Part shown: positions 24,104 to 36,265 of the stretch, piece after piece
How positions within the stretch are numbered: the first letter of the stretch is position 1
Layout of the letters: every line of letters begins with the position of its first letter
Source: Laccaria trichodermophora
Taxonomy: Eukaryota; Basidiomycota; Agaricomycetes; Agaricales; Hydnangiaceae
Assembly (NCBI GenBank): GCA_018417955.1
Contig: JACTVC010000001.1
Location: 4,154,001 to 4,218,000 of the forward strand
DNA: 64,000 bases
Direction of reading: 5' to 3'
Notes under the pieces: model-generated
Told to the model about the DNA's origin: nothing
The model's input: only the letters and a program-made list of their open reading frames with translations
Database searches by the model: none
Translations under genes and position numbers: made by a program

Positions 24104-25260
24104 ATCATCTGGCATCAACACCAACAACAGCTGCTGGATTATTGAAAACTGCATCACTTGTCTCTTTGCGTTTTTGAGTGCATTCATCACATGCATGTTT
24201 CTCAGAAGCTCTAATAGTTCCATCTTCTCCCAAAAGTAAAAATGCCTGAGTAGTAACTTCTTTGATGTTCAAACCATCATTAAATTCAGCATCAATTCCA
24301 GATTCCTCAGCAATTGTACAAACAGATTGTTGAACAACTGCATGCCAGACATAAGCCTGAGTAATTGAAAGTTCTTTGGTTCCATGTGTATTATTCCAGT
24401 ACTCTGCAAATGCAGATGCTGAAGCATGAAAGTTATACATAGCATTTATGACTGCTGTTGCAAATAAACGATCTGCCCAGATTAATTGGCCAATTTTCAA
24501 ATATTTGGCTGAGTTGATATAGACTTGTTTTAAAGTATTTTGAACAGTTGATGTATCTTCAAATCTTTCATGATCAGCTGTATACAACATTTTACAGCTT
24601 TGACACTTTCCAGTGAGCACAGGTACATGTTGGTATACTGTCTGCTCTTTGATCAAAGTTACCAATGGTATGTCACAAGCCTTGGTGGATTGATGCAATG
24701 ATCTTGGACTACAGTCTAGGGTTTGACATGCAAATGAAGGTGGACAAATGACATAAGCTGGTTCAATTTTGCTATTTGATAGAGGGAGTAATTTTCCTTT
24801 ATAATTTCTCTTCTCATCAAATGTTGACAGTTTTAAATACCCAGCTAGCTTGTCAAGCTTTCCAGCAATAAGTACAACTTTTGCCTTTGATCTGGCTCTT
24901 GCACAAGTTCTTCTTCACAGAATAAGTTCTCTTATTTCCAAGCTTGTCCACTAGTGCATTGCTCAGCACAGTTATCCATCCGCTGTTGTTGATGAAAATG
25001 AAGATTTAACAGATCTGGATTTTCAAATAAGGCATATGAAACTGCAAGAACAGTAGCCAAATAAACATTGGACCCAAATATTGATTGTATGGCATCACTA
25101 AAAGTGCTGAATGGGATATTTAGGAAGGGATGCTCCACTAGAGGGGTAGCATATGTAAGTGAAACTTGACAAGACCAGATAAAGAACCAGGCAAACATCC
25201 AGTGCTGGCATACAAGAGATATATCCATTGTAACAAACATCAAAGTAGATCTGAAGAAAA
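24104..25260 (-). pseudogene. Truncated KDZ transposase N-terminal part (CxC5-like)
   Basis: 24105-24698 encodes HVPVLTGKCQSCKMLYTADHE, IGQLIWADRLFATAV and MYNFHASASAFAEYWN, clearly homologous to the 15912-16600 part of the other KDZ gene. Upstream on the minus strand, 24700-24915 continues in a readable frame (SKAKVVLIAGKLDKLAGYLK, PSFACQTLDCSPRSL) behind a TGA at 24915-24917. A further N-terminal stretch lies at 24932-25243 in another frame. The catalytic part is missing, cut off at the Gypsy LTR. Confidence 0.75.
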
Positions 25261-25348
25261 AAAGTTAAACTACTGTACAAATTAGCTCATTCATATCCCA
25301 TGCATATTCTGAAATGAAAAAAAAAAGGAAAAAAGTCACAAGTCCTAC

Positions 25349-25990
25349 TTACTCAGAAGCTTCCTCACCCAAATCCCTTTCCCTTGCCTGCCTTGACTTC
25401 TTGTGCTTTCTCTGCTCCACATGTTTATCTTTATCAAAATTCTTCTTGGGACTGTCTGGAGCTTTTCTCTTCCCCTTCAGATCACCATGCTTCTTCAACT
25501 CTCCCTCACAATCTTTTTTGTCAAGCCATTTCTTCAGATCAGGAAAGCTCAACACTCAACTACCCCTTCATTCCCACAAATCCTCAGTAGGAAGGCAATC
25601 CTCCTCATTAATCCAGTCTTGCATATCTGGGTATTCCTCGACTCATAGAAATGTGGGCTTCCACATTTGGTAGAACTGAGTCTCAGCGATGAAGATATGA
25701 ATGAAGTTGACAATGTTAGGAACCCAGACAGCTCCATCATCAAACTGTGACTTCCACTCAGCATCCTTGCTCAAGCCCATAACTTTTGGAGTAGCATTTA
25801 TAATAGCCTTAAATTTCTGATCGGCAGACTGTAACCCAGGCTTATCCAGAGAGGCAAGATCTCTATCAATGCCAAGATAATCCAAGAGAAGAGCTTTGTT
25901 GGCATTAGAAAGCCTTGAAGGACCAGTCACCTCAAATGTACTAACAGATGATGCTTGAGAGTGTCCATGAGAATCAGAAGGAACTGACAA
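25349..25990 (-). pseudogene. Unknown transposon-associated ORF with three TGA stops
   Basis: One minus-strand frame runs from MSVPSDSHGHSQASSV (25990) to a Lys-rich C-terminus (RKAPDSPKKNFDKDKH, stop at 25349). It is interrupted only by TGA at 25643, 25568 and 25556. The middle is hydrophobic-aromatic (WVPNIVNFIHIFIAETQFYQMW). After the stops comes FPDLKKWLDKKDCEG. It lies directly upstream of the KDZ fragment in the same orientation, so it may be an accessory gene of that element. I do not recognise a domain. Confidence 0.55.
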
Positions 25991-26424
25991 GGAGTGAGGG
26001 ACAGATCATGAATGAGAAGCTAAAGAGACAGAGCGCTGATGAAAGGATGGTGGAATTGCAGAAGTGTCCATTTTTTTATGGTGGTTTTCCTAGATATAAC
26101 TTGGATAAAATTCAAACCGAAAATAGCAAATGAAAACCTACCAGAAGAATACATGTAACCTTACCAATGTCATCTTCCTCCCAAATAGCTTCCTTGTCAT
26201 CCTCAACTATGATATTATAACAGCCCATGATAGACCACTGCTTCTTATCCAAAATATAAACATGATAATTGTGATCTACAAGAAAGCTTATTATATTTTG
26301 TATTTTCAAATTCAATCAAACATTTACTGCGAACAGGGGAATAGCTCTTGGTGACCTTCTTCAAAAGTAGGCCCAATGTCTCAAAGCATGGGGACTTAAC
26401 ATTCAGATGGAGGTCTTTATCATG
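25991..26424. other. No recognisable feature
   Basis: AT-rich sequence between the unknown ORF and an element X module. Short open frames here look accidental. Confidence 0.5.
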
Positions 26425-27849
26425 CCCCACTAATTCCTGCTGGATTCTGGTCATTCCTGCAGAATCCAGAGGAATCAAATTTGGCAGAGACACCAATCAA
26501 AAGACATTCCGGGGGACAAATATTCCTTGGGAATGAGGTCATTCCTGATTAGTAGCTGGAATGGTCCCCAGAATGGACAAAAAGGAATGCAACTGGAATG
26601 CAATGTCTGGAATACACATTACTAATCAATAATATTAATAAACATTAATATACCCATGCCCAAATCGAGTCTCGGCAAATGCTGAGGCTCAATTTCGCAT
26701 CATCAAACAATCCACAATGTTTGTCTTCTAACCACCACCATTGTAATCAACAACAACCAGGCACACCACGTCACCACCCTCGCCAATGGCCACCACCAAC
26801 CACAACCATCACCATCACCATCACTGTCCACCGAGGACAATGATGGATGATGATGGATGATGAGGACAATGACACATGAGCAGACAATGAGGACAGCCAC
26901 ATGTCAATGGATGACGAGGACGACAACTACATGACAATGGACAACAACCACATCAATGGAGGATGGCCATGTCAACAGACGGCCATGACCATGGACAACA
27001 ACGTGCCCCCAATGATGGGAAACCAAGGTGCCACATCGCTGTCAGTGATGTGGCAACAAGGTGAGTGCCCCATCCCAACACGTCTCATTAATGACCACCA
27101 CAACAGGACAGGTGCTCACAACAATGAGTGCCCATTGACAAACACCACACCATGTTATGACACAACAACAACGAGTGCCCATGACGTAGAGCACCCACCC
27201 TGTTGGCAAAGATGACAATGAGTGCATACAACAACACAACAACAACACAACATGATGGCAACACAACTCCATGATGACAATGCAACACGACGACAACATG
27301 TGCCCACATTGTTGAGTGCCCATGTCCTCGACAATGCAATACATTGACAACAATGTGCACCCACATTGTTGAGCCTTCCTTCCCTCCCTTTTCCCCCCTT
27401 CCCTGTCCCCCCCTTCTTTGAGCCTATCTTTGTCCTCTCCCCTCCCCTTTCTCTCCCCCTTCCTTTTCCCTCCCCCCTTTGTCCCTCCCCCTCCCTTTTC
27501 CCTCCCCCTTTCCTGTCCCTCCCCCTTCCTTGTCAATCCCCTATTCCTTGTCCCCCTTTCCTTTTCCCTTCCCCCCTCCCTCCCCATTTACTGCTCCCCC
27601 CCCTTCCTTCTCCACCACTCTCTCTCCCTACCACTCCCTCCCCTCTCCCTTTAACACTCAATGTAGTAGAATGGATTTATGTAGTTCTATCAAATATACT
27701 GTGATTCTCCCTATTCAAGTCTAAATATCATAAAGAATTCTTAGAAGTTATGAGCATAAGGTCTGAGTTGATTAAGTCACATGACATCTAGCTAAGCTTG
27801 GAATTTCCATAATATACTCTAGGCTCCAAAATATGTGTTTTAGGCCATT
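26425..27849 (+). repeat. 'Element X' copy 2 plus pyrimidine tract
   Basis: It starts with the ATTCCTGCTGGATTCTGG module, then an ACCACCACC/ACAACATG low-complexity region. The stem TGCCACATC/GATGTGGCA follows (27029-27055), then AAGGTGAGTGCCCC. A CCCTCCC pyrimidine tract at 27365-27655 ends in the conserved AATGTAGTAGAATGGATTTA block. Its right part is interrupted by the foldback-like element at 27857. Confidence 0.7.
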
Positions 27850-28039
27850 CCTGTCCGACTCGTGGCTACCACTTTTATGATAAAACTAAGGCAGTTGCCT
27901 ACAGCGCTGTGTGTAAAATGCCATGGTTTTTTATGAAAAATCTCATATAAGGCTGGCAACTTGTCATTCTCATAATGCCTTGGATTTCTTTCATAACTCA
28001 TAACAAAGCATGGTGTAGGCAATTTCATTAGATATCAAC

Positions 28040-28835
28040 CATTTTTCATTGTCAATTTCATATCTTTGCAATGCATTTTTCATTTCTAATAGCCTGCATT
28101 CTCATTGCCTTTCATTTGAAATCCAGTGCGCTTTCATTGTATATTTCATTAGGTATTCTGTGCACTTTCATTTTCATTTCATTACTGACGTCATTGCAAT
28201 TTTTCATTTACAGCTGCGCTTTCATTACTATTTCTTAGAATTCTCATTGGGATATTTCATTGGGTCCTCTGGCGCTTTCATTGCCATTTCTTTGAATTTT
28301 CATTAGGATATTTCATTCAGCCCTCTGGCACTTTCAATACCATTTCTTTGAATTTTCATTAGGATATTTCATTGGATCCTCTGGCACTTTCATTACCATT
28401 TCTTTGAATTTTCATTAGAATATTTCATTAGATCCTCTGGCATTTTCATTAGGATATTTCATTGGGTCCTCTGGCACTTTCATTACCATTTCTTTGAATT
28501 TTCATTAGGATATTTCATTCAGCCGTCTGGCGCTTTCATTGCCATTTCTTTGAATTTTCATTAGAATATTTCATTGGATCCTCTGGCATTTTCATTACCA
28601 TTTCTCTGAATATTCATTAGGATATTTCATTGGGTCCTCTGGCACTTTCATTACCATTTCTTTGAATTTTCATTAGGATATTTCATTCAGCCCTCTGGCG
28701 CTTTCATTACCCTTTTGTTACAATTTCTTAAATTTTTCATTAGGATATTTCATTAGGCTCCTTGGTGCTTTCATTACTATTTTTAGCTTTTTCATTAGGA
28801 TATTTCATTGGGCCCTTTGATGCTTTCATTACTGA
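28040..28835. repeat. 56-bp minisatellite in the left FB1 arm
   Basis: About ten or more units near 56 bp, with the core TTTCATTAGGATATTTCATT followed by a CCTCTGGCACTTTCATTACC-type half. Unit length varies slightly and some units are partial. The array is mirrored at 31925-32715. Confidence 0.9.
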
Positions 28836-28873
28836 AAACAATGATCATGTCACATGGGTTGTTGGGAGGGTGA

Positions 28874-29059
28874 TCACATGACCAATTTCCCAAAATAGTC
28901 AAAAAATGAAAGTTGTAGCTCTTTACTGTAGCTTCCAGAATCTGTTTGAATTATGTTCTGAAGTGCTTCCATTGTGGAGATATGAGGTAAAAGAATTTTC
29001 TTACCACCGGGTTTTTTCGACCTTTTTGCATTTTTCTTCATAAAGACAGCACCAAACAA
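28874..29059 (-). other. 61-codon ORF repeated in both FB1 arms
   Basis: Encodes a basic peptide starting MFGAVFMKKNAKRSKK. The identical frame occurs at 31701-31886 on the plus strand because it lies in the inverted arms. I see no domain and no splice context, so coding is unproven. Confidence 0.2.
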
Positions 29060-29234
29060 TATGATTTCAACAGATTTAGAAACCTAAGAGAAGAGGCTGC
29101 AATTATTCTATTGTGGGAAAAATAACCAAAAAAGGAAGTTGTATACCCTAAAAGGGAAATTGACACTGATAGACTGCCAAGGATTAATGATAGACCAGAT
29201 ATAGATTACAAATTATGCTGATAGACAAACTATT

Positions 29235-29495
29235 GTCTGCTTTTTAAGACTACAAAGGTTTGTAGTATCTGCTTTTTCAGACTACAAGAGTTTGTAGTAT
29301 CTGCTTTTTAAGACTACAAAAGTTTGTAGTGTCTGCTTTTTCAGACTACAAAGGTTTGTAGTGTCTGCTTTTTCAGACTACAAAGGTTTGTAGTGTCTGC
29401 TTTTTCAGACTACAAAAGTTTGTAGTGTGCTTTTTCAGACTGCAATAGTTTGTAGTGTCCACTTTTTAAGACTACAAAAGTTTGTAGTGTTCTCT
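29235..29495. repeat. Array of eight 32-bp hairpin units in the left FB1 arm
   Basis: Each unit carries ACTACAAARGTTTGTAGT, a self-complementary stem, followed by GTCTGCTTTTTC as linker. The fifth and neighbouring units are identical, and the last is TGCAATAG-modified. It is mirrored at about 31240-31530. Confidence 0.9.
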
Positions 29496-29734
29496 TCTGA
29501 CATTTAGTTTGTACTGGCCTTGACTATGTATATGTTCATGGGGACATCACTGAAGAATTGATATGCATGGTCAACCTTTTTCCAGGTTCGTAGCATCTTC
29601 TCTTTGAGACTGCAAAAGTTTGTAGTGTCCACTTTTTGAGACTACAAAAGTTTGTGGTCTTTTCTTCTGACATTTAGCTTGTACTGGCCTTGACTATGTA
29701 TATGTTCATGCTGCAATAGTTTGTAGTGTCCACT

Positions 29735-30373
29735 CAGTGTTCACAGGTCCAGTCTACAGGACTGAAAATATACATAGGACTGAACTGGACTGAACCACAG
29801 TCCGGTCTTTTCCAGTTGCCAGTTGCCCACATTTGTGGTCAGTCCAGTTGCCAGTTGCCATGTTTTTGTAAATATATAAAAACTGAAAAAGACTGGTTTA
29901 GACCGGTTGCAACTGGTCTTTCATCTCATCACATATTGTACCTTACTCGTGCACATTTTACTTAATTTTCGGTCCCTGAATCATCAAAAATGGTCAAGAA
30001 TTGGTTGAGATATGGCCAAAAACATTTTTATATGCAATTTGAATGTATGTTCTCTCCGTTTTCACCATATCTCAGTCAAATCCTGACCAAATTGCTTCAC
30101 ATCTTGGCCAGCTTATGGAGAATTAAATTATCTATCTACGCATGCTATGTACGTGAGGTAAAATGTAATATATCTGGCACAATAAATTTTTCAACAAAAG
30201 ACTGGTCACAACCGGTCTGGACTGGTTTCTTTTGTGTTGTGGACCGATTAGGACTGGTCCAAAGTAGTCCGGTTGCAGTCCTTCAATATTTGGATCGGTC
30301 TAGACCAGTTGCGGTTGCCAGTTGTGTCATTTTGAGGTAAAAAACTGGACTTAACTGGACCTGCGAACACTAG
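29735..30373. mobile_element. hAT-like MITE, copy 2, inside the left FB1 arm
   Basis: Ends are CAGTGTTCACAGGTCCAGT and inverted ACTGGACCTGCGAACACTAG. The perfect 8-bp target duplication is TGTCCACT (29727-29734 and 30374-30381). The right FB1 arm lacks it, so insertion followed formation of the inverted repeat. About 639 bp; closely related to 35534-36170. Confidence 0.95.
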
Positions 30374-31239
30374 TGTCCACTTTTTAAGACTACAAAAGTT
30401 TGTAGTGTTCTCTTCTGACATTTAGTTTGTACTGGCCTTGACTATGTATATGTTCATGGGGACATGACTGTAGAATTGGTACAAGTCAACCTTTTGCCAT
30501 TGTTGCAACATCTGCATGCCTCATGGTTGTCTTTCATATTGAGGAGACCTATATCATCTTTTCAGACAAACCACCATCCTATCTCTGACATTAGCCAAAT
30601 TTCTGTTCATATCAATAGCCACTGGTCTCTGTCTGCCCATACCAGATGATTCCCATTCATCAGTCTTTTCCTGTGAGGAAGGGTGTCTAGTCAACCTTGA
30701 CATGATCTTCTTGAAGGCTATAACACTGACCACCAATCTCACATAATGACAGGAAAGATTCACCACATTTTATGTAACTTGTGTTTCACTTGAATCCTGA
30801 ATAAGTGTTAAGAAGGAGAGAAGAAGAGACAGCCTTCCATTATTCACTCCCTAGTACTTTTCAAAGCCTTTCTGTCAAGACTGATTACAAGTAATAGGAT
30901 GGTGGTTTGTCTGAAAAGATGGTATAGGTCTCCTCAATATGAAAGACAACCATGAGGCATGCAGATGTTGCAACAATGGCAAAAGGTTGACTCATATCAA
31001 TTCTTCAGTCATGTCCCCATGAACATATACATAGTCAAGGCCAGTACAAGCTAAATGTCAGAAGAAAAGACTACAAACTTTTGTAGTCTCAAAAAGTGGA
31101 CACTACAAACTTTTGCAGTCTCAAAGAGAAGATGCTACGAACCTGGAAAAAGGTTGACCATGCATATCAATTCTTCAGTGATGTCCCCATGAACATATAC
31201 ATAGTCAAGGCCAGTACAAACTAAATGTCAGAAGAGAAC

Positions 31240-31530
31240 ACTACAAACTTTTGTAGTCTTAAAAAGTGGACACTACAAACTATTGCAGTCTGAAAAAGCA
31301 CACTACAAACTTTTGTAGTCTGAAAAAGCAGACACTACAAACCTTTGTAGTCTGAAAAAGCAGACACTACAAACCTTTGTAGTCTGAAAAAGCAGACACT
31401 ACAAACCTTTGTAGTCTGAAAAAGCAGACACTACAAACTTTTGTAGTCTTAAAAAGCAGATACTACAAACTCTTGTAGTCTGAAAAAGCAGATACTACAA
31501 ACCTTTGTAGTCTTAAAAAGCAGACAATAG
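31240..31530. repeat. 32-bp hairpin array in the right FB1 arm
   Basis: Inverted counterpart of the array at 29235-29495, with the same AGACTACAAA/TTTGTAGT stems. Confidence 0.9.
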
Positions 31531-31924
31531 TTTGTCTATCAGCATAATTTGTAATCTATATCTGGTCTATCATTAATCCTTGGCAGTCTATCAGTGTCAA
31601 TTTCCCTTTTAGGGTATACAACTTCCTTTTTTGGTTATTTTTCCCACAATAGAATAATTGCAGCCTCTTCTCTTAGGTTTCTAAATCTGTTGAAATCATA
31701 TTGTTTGGTGCTGTCTTTATGAAGAAAAATGCAAAAAGGTCGAAAAAACCCGGTGGTAAGAAAATTCTTTTACCTCATATCTCCACAATGGAAGCACTTC
31801 AGAACATAATTCAAACAGATTCTGGAAGCTACAGTAAAGAGCTACAACTTTCATTTTTTGACTATTTTGGGAAATTGGTCATGTGATCACCCTCCCAACA
31901 ACCCATGTGACATGATCATTGTTT

Positions 31925-32715
31925 TCAGTAATGAAAGCATCAAAGGGCCCAATGAAATATCCTAATGAAAAAGCTAAAAATAGTAATGAAAGCACCAAGG
32001 AGCCTAATGAAATATCCTAATGAAAAATTTAAGAAATTGTAACAAAAGGGTAATGAAAGCGCCAGAGGGCTGAATGAAATATCCTAATGAAAATTCAAAG
32101 AAATGGTAATGAAAGTGCCAGAGGACCCAATGAAATATCCTAATGAATATTCAGAGAAATGGTAATGAAAATGCCAGAGGATCCAATGAAATATTCTAAT
32201 GAAAATTCAAAGAAATGGCAATGAAAGCGCCAGACGGCTGAATGAAATATCCTAATGAAAATTCAAAGAAATGGTAATGAAAGTGCCAGAGGACCCAATG
32301 AAATATCCTAATGAAAATGCCAGAGGATCTAATGAAATATTCTAATGAAAATTCAAAGAAATGGTAATGAAAGTGCCAGAGGATCCAATGAAATATCCTA
32401 ATGAAAATTCAAAGAAATGGTATTGAAAGTGCCAGAGGGCTGAATGAAATATCCTAATGAAAATTCAAAGAAATGGCAATGAAAGCGCCAGAGGACCCAA
32501 TGAAATATCCCAATGAGAATTCTAAGAAATAGTAATGAAAGCGCAGCTGTAAATGAAAAATTGCAATGACGTCAGTAATGAAATGAAAATGAAAGTGCAC
32601 AGAATACCTAATGAAATATACAATGAAAGCGCACTGGATTTCAAATGAAAGGCAATGAGAATGCAGGCTATTAGAAATGAAAAATGCATTGCAAAGATAT
32701 GAAATTGACAATGAA
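31925..32715. repeat. 56-bp minisatellite in the right FB1 arm
   Basis: Inverted counterpart of 28040-28835, with the core AATGAAATATCCTAATGAAA. Sequence matches the left array unit by unit in the stretches I compared, rather than having expanded independently. Confidence 0.9.
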
Positions 32716-32904
32716 AAATGGTTGATATCTAATGAAATTGCCTACACCATGCTTTGTTATGAGTTATGAAAGAAATCCAAGGCATTATGAGAATGACAAG
32801 TTGCCAGCCTTATATGAGATTTTTCATAAAAAACCATGGCATTTTACACACAGCGCTGTAGGCAACTGCCTTAGTTTTATCATAACTAGTGGTTCCCACT
32901 AGTG

Positions 32905-33215
32905 CCTGTCCATTCCTGTGGAATCCAATGAATGGCTCCATTCTTGCAGGAATCAGTGGGGCATGATGAAGTACTGTTCAGATGTGAGGTGGGGTTCTCA
33001 ATAACAACATCGGAAGGAGGGTGTTGGACAATGGTGATCTCAATGCGACCATTAGAAAGAGGTCTGACCTCTTGGGGTGCATCATCAACAAAGTCACCTA
33101 TATTGAAAGAATTTCCAAGGGCATGCCCATGCAAAATGCCCCCAGTAGAACATGAAGATCCATTGGCAGGCACTGGTGTCTTGGGAGGTGCCAAATTGGA
33201 AAGATCAACATCTAT
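32905..33215 (-). pseudogene. Coding-like fragment between FB1 and the next inverted repeat
   Basis: A minus-strand frame encodes DVDLSNLAPPKTPVPANGSS, NSFNIGDFVDDAPQEVRPLS and IEITIVQHPPSDVVIENPTS, which reads like real but unidentified protein. It is cut at 33216 where the left arm of the second inverted repeat starts, exactly after TTCTCAATAG. The frame happens to stay open into the arm. Probably part of a transposon gene. Confidence 0.4.
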
Positions 33216-35067
33216 TGAGAAGACTGTGACACATGGGAGTGAGGAAAGTGCAAATCGGATGTGCTGACAAGATGCATGAACACCTAAACAACACACACAC
33301 ACACTAACACCTTAAACACTTATCACCACAGGTATGTGCTTGGTACTTCGAGTTTGGGTTCGTATGGTAAATAGAATTACCACACTTGTTTTGTTAGAAC
33401 TTAAGTAGAAGTTCGGGGAAACGATTTTGTATATTTTATATCACTTATCTAAGTCTAGTAGACCTTTTTGGAACAAATGGTATTGTTTTTACATGCAGGC
33501 ACAAGTATAGAATTCGAAACTTAGTAGTCTTCGAAGGGAAACAGCTTTTATTGGGACTGTCTTGGTGTTCTGGGATTGCATTCTAACTGTATATGAAGAA
33601 ATGACAAAGAAATTGTGCTTTGTAGACTTTTATAACTCCCTTGAGCTTTTATTATGCCTCTGGTGCAGTCCAAACTAGTCTTAAAGACTCTTCAAGCACG
33701 CTCACTTGGATTCCTCGGTAATAGTAGAGAGCTCTCTTACTAATTGAAGAGACAACCTTACAAAAGCTTTGTGATCCCCACTTAACACACTGGTTCTGGG
33801 CACACGTTACTTATGTCTGCGAAGAAAAGTCCTTAAATTGATTACAAACTTATCCACTGCCTCAGATGCTACTGGGAGTGTGACAGCTGGTCAATGCGGG
33901 GGATAATTTCTTACATTTCAGCCTGCGCGTGTCCTCTTTTTATACTATTCTATGTTTTCTATTTATATTTACATGTCCATGCATTGTCCGAGAGGTCGGA
34001 CGAATTAATACTGACTTTTTAGTAAAGGCTTGAAGTGGCTCGGTTGTGTGTGGCACAACTGAGCTGACTTCTTTTAAGTTTTCGTAGTGTTTTCTCTATT
34101 GTGGCGACACGACGCATCAGTATTGATGCATATGCAGGAATCGCCGTAAACAGTTTGCACGATCGGTTCAAATAAGATGAACGGTCTGCTTAGTGATTTT
34201 TTCTCTCTATTATTAGATACTATGCCCAGGCCTCGGACCACATGGCAAATCATTCATAGTTTTTTCTCTTTTGGCAGGCTTCAGAATATTTCACAAAGCT
34301 TAGTTTTCTTGGGTCAATGATGCCATGATTTGTGATGCATTGATGCGCGTGATGCGTGTGATGCATCTCTCCACATGACTTCTTGGATCATGCTTCATAG
34401 CATGTGACCGAATGACTTCTCGCATCAGGTATGCGTTGAGTTTCTACACTTGTGTGTTTATCTTTAGAATTAATATCTTTTAATCCATAATAAAGTGAGA
34501 CCCTGGTTTGGTGTAAACTCCAACACCCTGTGCGGGGGTGTCTTTACTCTAGAATACTCGGTAGTGTACTATTTCATGGTAGCATAGCCTTTTATTAGAC
34601 TTCGAGTATATTGAAGTGATTCGGTCATGAACCAACCACAATTCCTACTGCCTAAGGCATGCACATTTCTTGGATGTAGACTTTAATTGACTAGACTGGG
34701 TTGTGTCTAATGATCCTTATGATCAATGTAACTGTATTTCTACCATAGGAGGTTTTATAGGAGAAATTGCTAAAATTCGCATTTTTACAGGTGTATTGTT
34801 ACACTCCGTATCACCACACTTTCAGAAGCCACCCATTGCAACACTCACAGACTTCTCTTCTTTTATTCTTATAGAGGTTTAGGTATTTTTAGGTTTACTA
34901 AGTTGACTGTGTTGTAGGTGCAACATCATTGTGGTGGGCTTGATGATGTGGTGGGCATTCATCATTTTGCAGCATGGTGGTCATCATGGGTGCTCATCAT
35001 TATTGTGGGCACTCATTGTCATGTCATGCCATGGTGGCTGTTAACAGGGTGGGCACTCACCTTTGGG
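33216..35067. repeat. Left arm of inverted repeat IR2 (1.85 kb)
   Basis: Mirrors 39430-41281; paired positions sum to 74497 (for example 33711 with 40786 and 35067 with 39430). The arms are nearly identical, with a few differences concentrated near the outer end, such as GGTATGTGCTTGG here against GGTACATGCTCGG in the inverse. It holds a 1.48-kb insertion (33331-34808) and a GATGATGTGGTGG-type low-complexity stretch (34917-35067). No gene recognised. Confidence 0.95.
33331..34808. mobile_element. Unclassified 1.48-kb insertion within the IR2 left arm
   Basis: Flanked by the 10-bp direct repeat TATCACCACA (33321-33330 and 34809-34818). It has no clear terminal inverted repeats, no TG...CA boundaries at those points and no ORF. 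A 9-10-bp duplication would fit Mutator-like elements, but that is inference from size alone. The same insertion, mirrored, is in the right arm (39689-41166). Confidence 0.5.
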
Positions 35068-35333
35068 TGATGACAAATGATTACAATGTCATCATTCATC
35101 ATTTGCCACATCGTTGACAGCAACGTGGCACCTTCCAACTTGCATCATCATCATTGTCCTCCATAATTGTGGGTGTCAGTCAATGTGGTGGTCCATTGAT
35201 GTTGTGATGCAGGCCAGTCATCCATTGTGGTTGTGTTTTGATGTGGCTGGTGCTGACATGGTTATCTGTTGTCCTTCATGGTCCATTTGCATTGTTGCTT
35301 CATTATGTGGCATTGCTGCGTGAAGTCTTAGCA
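35068..35333 (-). repeat. Fragment of element X in reverse orientation
   Basis: Read on the minus strand it shows the stem TGCCACG.../...ATGTGGCA (35104-35130) followed by CCCAAAGGTGAGTGCCC, the same order as in the plus-strand copies. The boundary with the IR2 arm runs through this motif. Confidence 0.55.
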
Positions 35334-35533
35334 GTGCCCCCCCGTTCCTGCAGAATTCCAGTCATTCCTGTGTCATTCCTGTGGATTCCTGTGTAATGAA
35401 ATTGAGCAGGAAGGCCTGCTAATTTTTTCATTCCAGTATTTTCTCATTCAGGTGGAATTTGATTATTCCTGTATTTAAACAGGAATGTTTTTTGGAATAA
35501 GCAGGAATAGCATTCCCTGGAATGTGCAGGAAC

Positions 35534-36170
35534 TAGTGTTTGCAGGTCCAGTTTACAGGACTGAAAATATACATAGGACCAAACTGAACTGAACCACAGT
35601 CTGATCTTTTTCCAGTTGCAGTTGCCCACATTTGTGGCCAGTCCAGTTGCTAGTTGCCATGTTTTTGTAAATATTAAAAACCAAAAAAGACCAGTTTAGA
35701 CTGGTTGCAACTGGTCTTTCATCCCATTACATGTTGGACCTTGCTTGCACACATTTTTCCTTAATTTTCGGTCCCTCAATCATCAAAAACAGTCAAGAAT
35801 TGGTTGAGATATGGCCAAAAACATTTTTATATGCAATTTGAATGTATGTTCTCTCCATTTTCACCATATCTCAGTCAAATCTTGACCGAATTGCTTCAAA
35901 TCTTAGCCAGTTTACGGAGAGTTAAATTATATATCTATGCATGCAATATACATGAGGTAAGATTTAAAATATCTGGCCAATAAATTTTACAACAAAAGAC
36001 CAGTCGCAACCAGTCTGGACTGTTTTTTTTTGTGTTGTGGACTGATTAGGACTGGTCTAAAAGGGTCTGGTTGCAATCCCTCAATATCTGGATCAGTTTG
36101 GACTGGTTGCAGTCACCAGTTGCCTTGTTTTGAGGTAAAAAACTGGACTTAACTGGACTTTAAAACACTA
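35534..36170. mobile_element. hAT-like MITE, copy 3
   Basis: Ends are TAGTGTTTGCAGGTCCAGT and inverted ACTGGACTTTAAAACACTA. The perfect 8-bp target duplication is GCAGGAAC (35526-35533 and 36171-36178). The uninterrupted target is visible in element X copy 1 near 10750 (GTGCAGGAACAG). Confidence 0.95.
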
Positions 36171-36265
36171 GCAGGAACTGCAATCTGGTTATTTTATTGT
36201 TTTGTTATGTATTATAGTTTGTTTATTTCTGATGGATAACAAATAATGTCTGTTTGGCAATCACT

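Larger units (their letters stand above)
27857..32904. mobile_element. Giant foldback-like element FB1 (5.05 kb)
   Basis: Two near-identical inverted arms (27857-30582 and 30895-32904) flank a 312-bp unique spacer. Corresponding outer positions sum to 60760, for example 28049 with 32711 and 29059 with 31701. The left arm is longer mainly because a hAT-like MITE has inserted into it. CCTGTCC occurs at 27850-27856 and again at 32905-32911, a candidate 7-bp target duplication. The outer ends are related (GACTCGTGGCTACCAC against inverted CACTAGTGGGAACCAC). No transposase is seen, so it would be non-autonomous. The layout resembles Foldback/Galileo-type elements by architecture only. Confidence 0.8.

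Noticed and set aside
28049..28306. 85-codon ORF identical in both FB1 arms
   Set aside because: It lies in the ATTTCATT minisatellite and its identity follows from the inverted arms, not from coding constraint.
29235..29495. A CRISPR array, because of regular short repeats with hairpins
   Set aside because: There are no unique spacers, units are contiguous 32-bp repeats, the genome is eukaryotic, and the array is mirrored in the second arm.
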